A stretch of DNA of 6,475 nucleotides from Comamonas sp. lk (GTDB lineage: Bacteria; Pseudomonadota; Gammaproteobacteria; Burkholderiales; Burkholderiaceae_C): contig CAMDHL010000127.1 of NCBI GenBank assembly GCA_945898105.1, forward strand, positions 1 to 6,475, in the 5' to 3' direction. The position numbers and the translations under genes were made by a program. Shown here in pieces: positions 4,931 to 6,475 of the stretch (positions within the stretch are counted from its first letter, which is position 1; every line of letters starts with the position of its first letter). A model generated the notes under the pieces. That model was not told where the DNA came from and did not search any database. It saw only the letters and a program-made list of their open reading frames with translations.

Positions 4931-6355
4931 CATCGCCTGGGCTAACGTACTACAGACGGCAGCGCGCTTGGCGCTGGCGCTAGGCTCTGCAACGGTGTAG
5001 GCCGCTAGCATTTCTATGAGCAAGGGCTCATTTGCAGGATCCGGCAAATAAGGTTCAAGCCAAGAATTAGCGTTCAATGTAAATGCGCTGGCTCTTTCAT
5101 CAATAACATCGTTAAACGCGGTCAGTAGGATTGGCATAAGTCTTAAGCTTGTGCCCTGATCGGCGTAGACCATAGTAGAGTTCCATGGACTGGATTGGTT
5201 GGAGGGGTCGCCGTATTGATTTGCGGCAGTATTCCAAATGCTTTTCGGACCGCTCAAACTTCCATACTTCCCATTGAAATTACAAATAGAGTCCTCTTGC
5301 GTTGCATCGCATGTCACGCAACCCAGCTTTTCGGTATGGATCAATGCGGCAAGGCGTTTGTCACATATTGAGTCATCTGGTGGGTTGCAAGCAACATTCA
5401 GCCCGGTAGTGGTTGCATACAAGGTCAGAATGGAAGCGCCGAATTTTGGGTTGGGTGCGCCTTTGACGGTAATTGAGTGGGTATTGCTAAGGCCTAAAGA
5501 ATTGGTCACCGAAAGCTTAACGACATAGTCGCCCGCCACATCAATAGATAGAGATGCAGTTGACAACGTTGGATTATTTATAGTCGCGATGCTGTAGGCT
5601 GGTTTCCCGGTCACACTCCAGCTATACGAGGATAATGTTTGACCATTGGCGTCATAACTGCCGGCGCCGTTCAGGGTGATTGTGTTACCAACAACTGCGT
5701 TGCCGGACGAAGTAGCTAGCGCTATTAATCTAATGCTGGGGTTTGCCGCTTTAAAGTGTGTCTGGGCGGACTCCAAACTAACCGGTAAGGTGACGAGGGC
5801 GCCTGTTTTATCCTTTACCCTGGCTGTGGCAATAAGTTTCTTGAGCGAACCGGTTGCGTCGGAGTTAGAGAATTCAAACGGGCTGACATAAATACTAAAA
5901 CCCGTATTGGGTAACGATTTGCTTTCCTCGGTCAGTTTGATTCCGTTCGTTGGGTCTTGATCGGCGTCCAAGCTTTGCAGCAAAACCAATAAGTTGGCGA
6001 AAACCTCCGCAGTGTTGTTGCCAGTCGGGTTGCCGCTGCTTTGGGCTAGATCCAGTGGCGTTATTGTGGCGCCAGCGGTTACGGTAGGCAGCTTTATACC
6101 GCCTATAGAAAAAGTCACTGTTTCGCCGATGGCGTACTTAAATTGCCCTAGGTCGTTGGTATATCCTTTTTGCGTCTTGGTTTCGTAATAGATATTTTCA
6201 ACCGCACTGTCCACAAATACGCCGGTTGAGGGGGGTGTTACGGGGACTGGCTCAGTGGGTGCGGGAGGCCCCCCTCCTGGTCCGCCGCCGCCGCCGCAGG
6301 CGCAAAGCGCTAGGCAGAAAAAGCCTACAAATGAGCTCCAAACTAGTTTCTTCAT
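4925..6355 (-). CDS. Modular surface lipoprotein with PKD-like domain and Cys-rich C-terminus (hypothetical)
   Basis: 476-residue predicted lipoprotein of unknown function. A signal peptide (MKKLVWSSFVGFFCLALCAC) ends in lipobox LCAC with the lipidated Cys20. A flexible Gly/Pro linker follows (21-44). Residues 45-205 (GVFVDSAVENIYYET, DLGQFKYAIGETVTFSIGGI, ITPLDL, FANLLVLLQSLDAD, ending near AQTHF) resemble a module seen in other proteobacterial surface proteins. Residues 207-298 look like a PKD/Ig-like beta-sandwich (GSYDANGQTLSSYSWSV, DVAGDYVVKLSVTNS). The remainder has six Cys (323, 331, 346, 349, 358, 468), including CVTC, and two spaced copies of YG-x6-S-x-W-N (364-375, 381-392). It likely sits at the outer or inner membrane facing outward or into the periplasm. 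The start is fixed by the signal peptide; no clear Shine-Dalgarno is seen (ACTGACCCACC-ATG). G+C is lower than in its neighbours. Binding or adhesion is a guess from the domains, with no enzymatic motif recognised. Confidence 0.9.
   Translation of the reverse strand: MKKLVWSSFVGFFCLALCACGGGGGPGGGPPAPTEPVPVTPPSTGVFVDSAVENIYYETKTQKGYTNDLGQFKYAIGETVTFSIGGIKLPTVTAGATITPLDLAQSSGNPTGNNTAEVFANLLVLLQSLDADQDPTNGIKLTEESKSLPNTGFSIYVSPFEFSNSDATGSLKKLIATARVKDKTGALVTLPVSLESAQTHFKAANPSIRLIALATSSGNAVVGNTITLNGAGSYDANGQTLSSYSWSVTGKPAYSIATINNPTLSTASLSIDVAGDYVVKLSVTNSLGLSNTHSITVKGAPNPKFGASILTLYATTTGLNVACNPPDDSICDKRLAALIHTEKLGCVTCDATQEDSICNFNGKYGSLSGPKSIWNTAANQYGDPSNQSSPWNSTMVYADQGTSLRLMPILLTAFNDVIDERASAFTLNANSWLEPYLPDPANEPLLIEMLAAYTVAEPSASAKRAAVCSTLAQAMQ
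6282..6296. repeat. (CCG)5 trinucleotide repeat coding the Gly run after the lipobox
   Basis: Five CCG units on the + strand correspond to GGC/GCG-type codons of the CGGGGG stretch after the lipidated Cys. It keeps frame if units are gained or lost, so linker length could vary between strains. Confidence 0.6.
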
Positions 6356-6398
6356 GGTGGGTCAGTAATAGCTATCGCCGAACGTGGAATGCTTGCCC

Positions 6399-6426
6399 AT
6401 TATGCGAGCCTAGATGTCACGGTGAA
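6399..6426 (-). promoter_or_regulatory. Candidate promoter of the lipoprotein gene
   Basis: On the - strand, TTCACC (6426-6421), a 16-bp spacer and CATAAT (6404-6399) match the -35 (4/6) and -10 (5/6) consensus. Start of transcription would be near 6391, giving a leader of about 36 nt. One arm of an inverted repeat (6413-6420) lies in the spacer. Confidence 0.4.
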
Positions 6427-6471
6427 ATCTTCATCCAAAGCACAAAAAATGTGCCCGCCCTGAGTGACATC
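6413..6471. repeat. Nested inverted repeats upstream of the lipoprotein gene
   Basis: GATGTCAC (6413-6420) and GTGACATC (6464-6471) are exact inverted copies 43 bp apart. Between them, GCACA-AAAAA-TGTGC (6440-6454) forms a 5-bp hairpin. The inner repeat is not followed by a T-tract on either strand. They may be operator sites or a cruciform; the sequence continues beyond the window. Confidence 0.35.
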
Positions 6472-6475
6472 GGTA

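Noticed and set aside
3822..5005. Exact 12-bp repeat GGTGTAGGCCGC at 3822-3833 and 4994-5005
   Set aside because: About one 12-base repeat is expected by chance in a window this size, and the second copy is inside a coding region.

Overview
The window looks like part of a chromosome from a beta-proteobacterium of the order Burkholderiales, most likely the Comamonadaceae (Rhodoferax/Polaromonas/Limnohabitans-like). This rests on the moderately high G+C of the core genes, the zwf-hexR pair, and the hpf-ptsN-hprK cluster in which a Gram-negative HPr kinase sits next to the nitrogen-PTS protein. The family assignment is inferred from remembered protein sequences, not from a search.

Left part (1-1645, + strand): the C-terminal half of zwf (glucose-6-phosphate dehydrogenase; its start lies outside the window), followed after 35 bp by an RpiR/HexR-type regulator. 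The pair probably forms one operon controlling entry of glucose-6-phosphate into the pentose phosphate and Entner-Doudoroff routes.

Middle part (1657-3524, - strand, transcribed right to left): hpf (ribosome hibernation factor), ptsN (EIIA-Ntr) and hprK (HPr kinase/phosphorylase). hprK converges on hexR with only 11 bp between the stop codons. Two control elements are visible inside this cluster. A strong intrinsic terminator lies between hpf and ptsN and ends almost on the ptsN start. A hairpin in the ptsN-hprK gap buries the GTG start codon of hprK. rpoN and rapZ, frequent partners of this cluster in other beta-proteobacteria, are not next to it here.

The 385-bp gap 3525-3909 separates divergent hpf and corA. 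It holds a weak candidate promoter and a GC-rich hairpin on the hpf side, and an extended -10 promoter followed by a potentially structured leader on the corA side. No convincing gene was found in it.

Right part: corA (+ strand, 3910-4899), a CorA-family Mg2+/divalent metal channel, converges on a large lipoprotein gene (- strand, 4925-6355). The lipoprotein is modular: lipobox, Gly/Pro linker, an N-terminal module also seen in other surface proteins, a PKD-like Ig fold, and a Cys-rich C-terminal part with two copies of a YG-x6-S-x-W-N motif. Its G+C is visibly lower than its neighbours', and it is the least understood and most accessory-looking gene here. The last 120 bp hold its probable promoter and nested inverted repeats. 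No RNA genes, insertion sequences, CRISPR arrays or phage genes were seen. I did not find a clearly new multi-gene system; the most original signals are the regulatory structures in hpf-ptsN-hprK and the lipoprotein.
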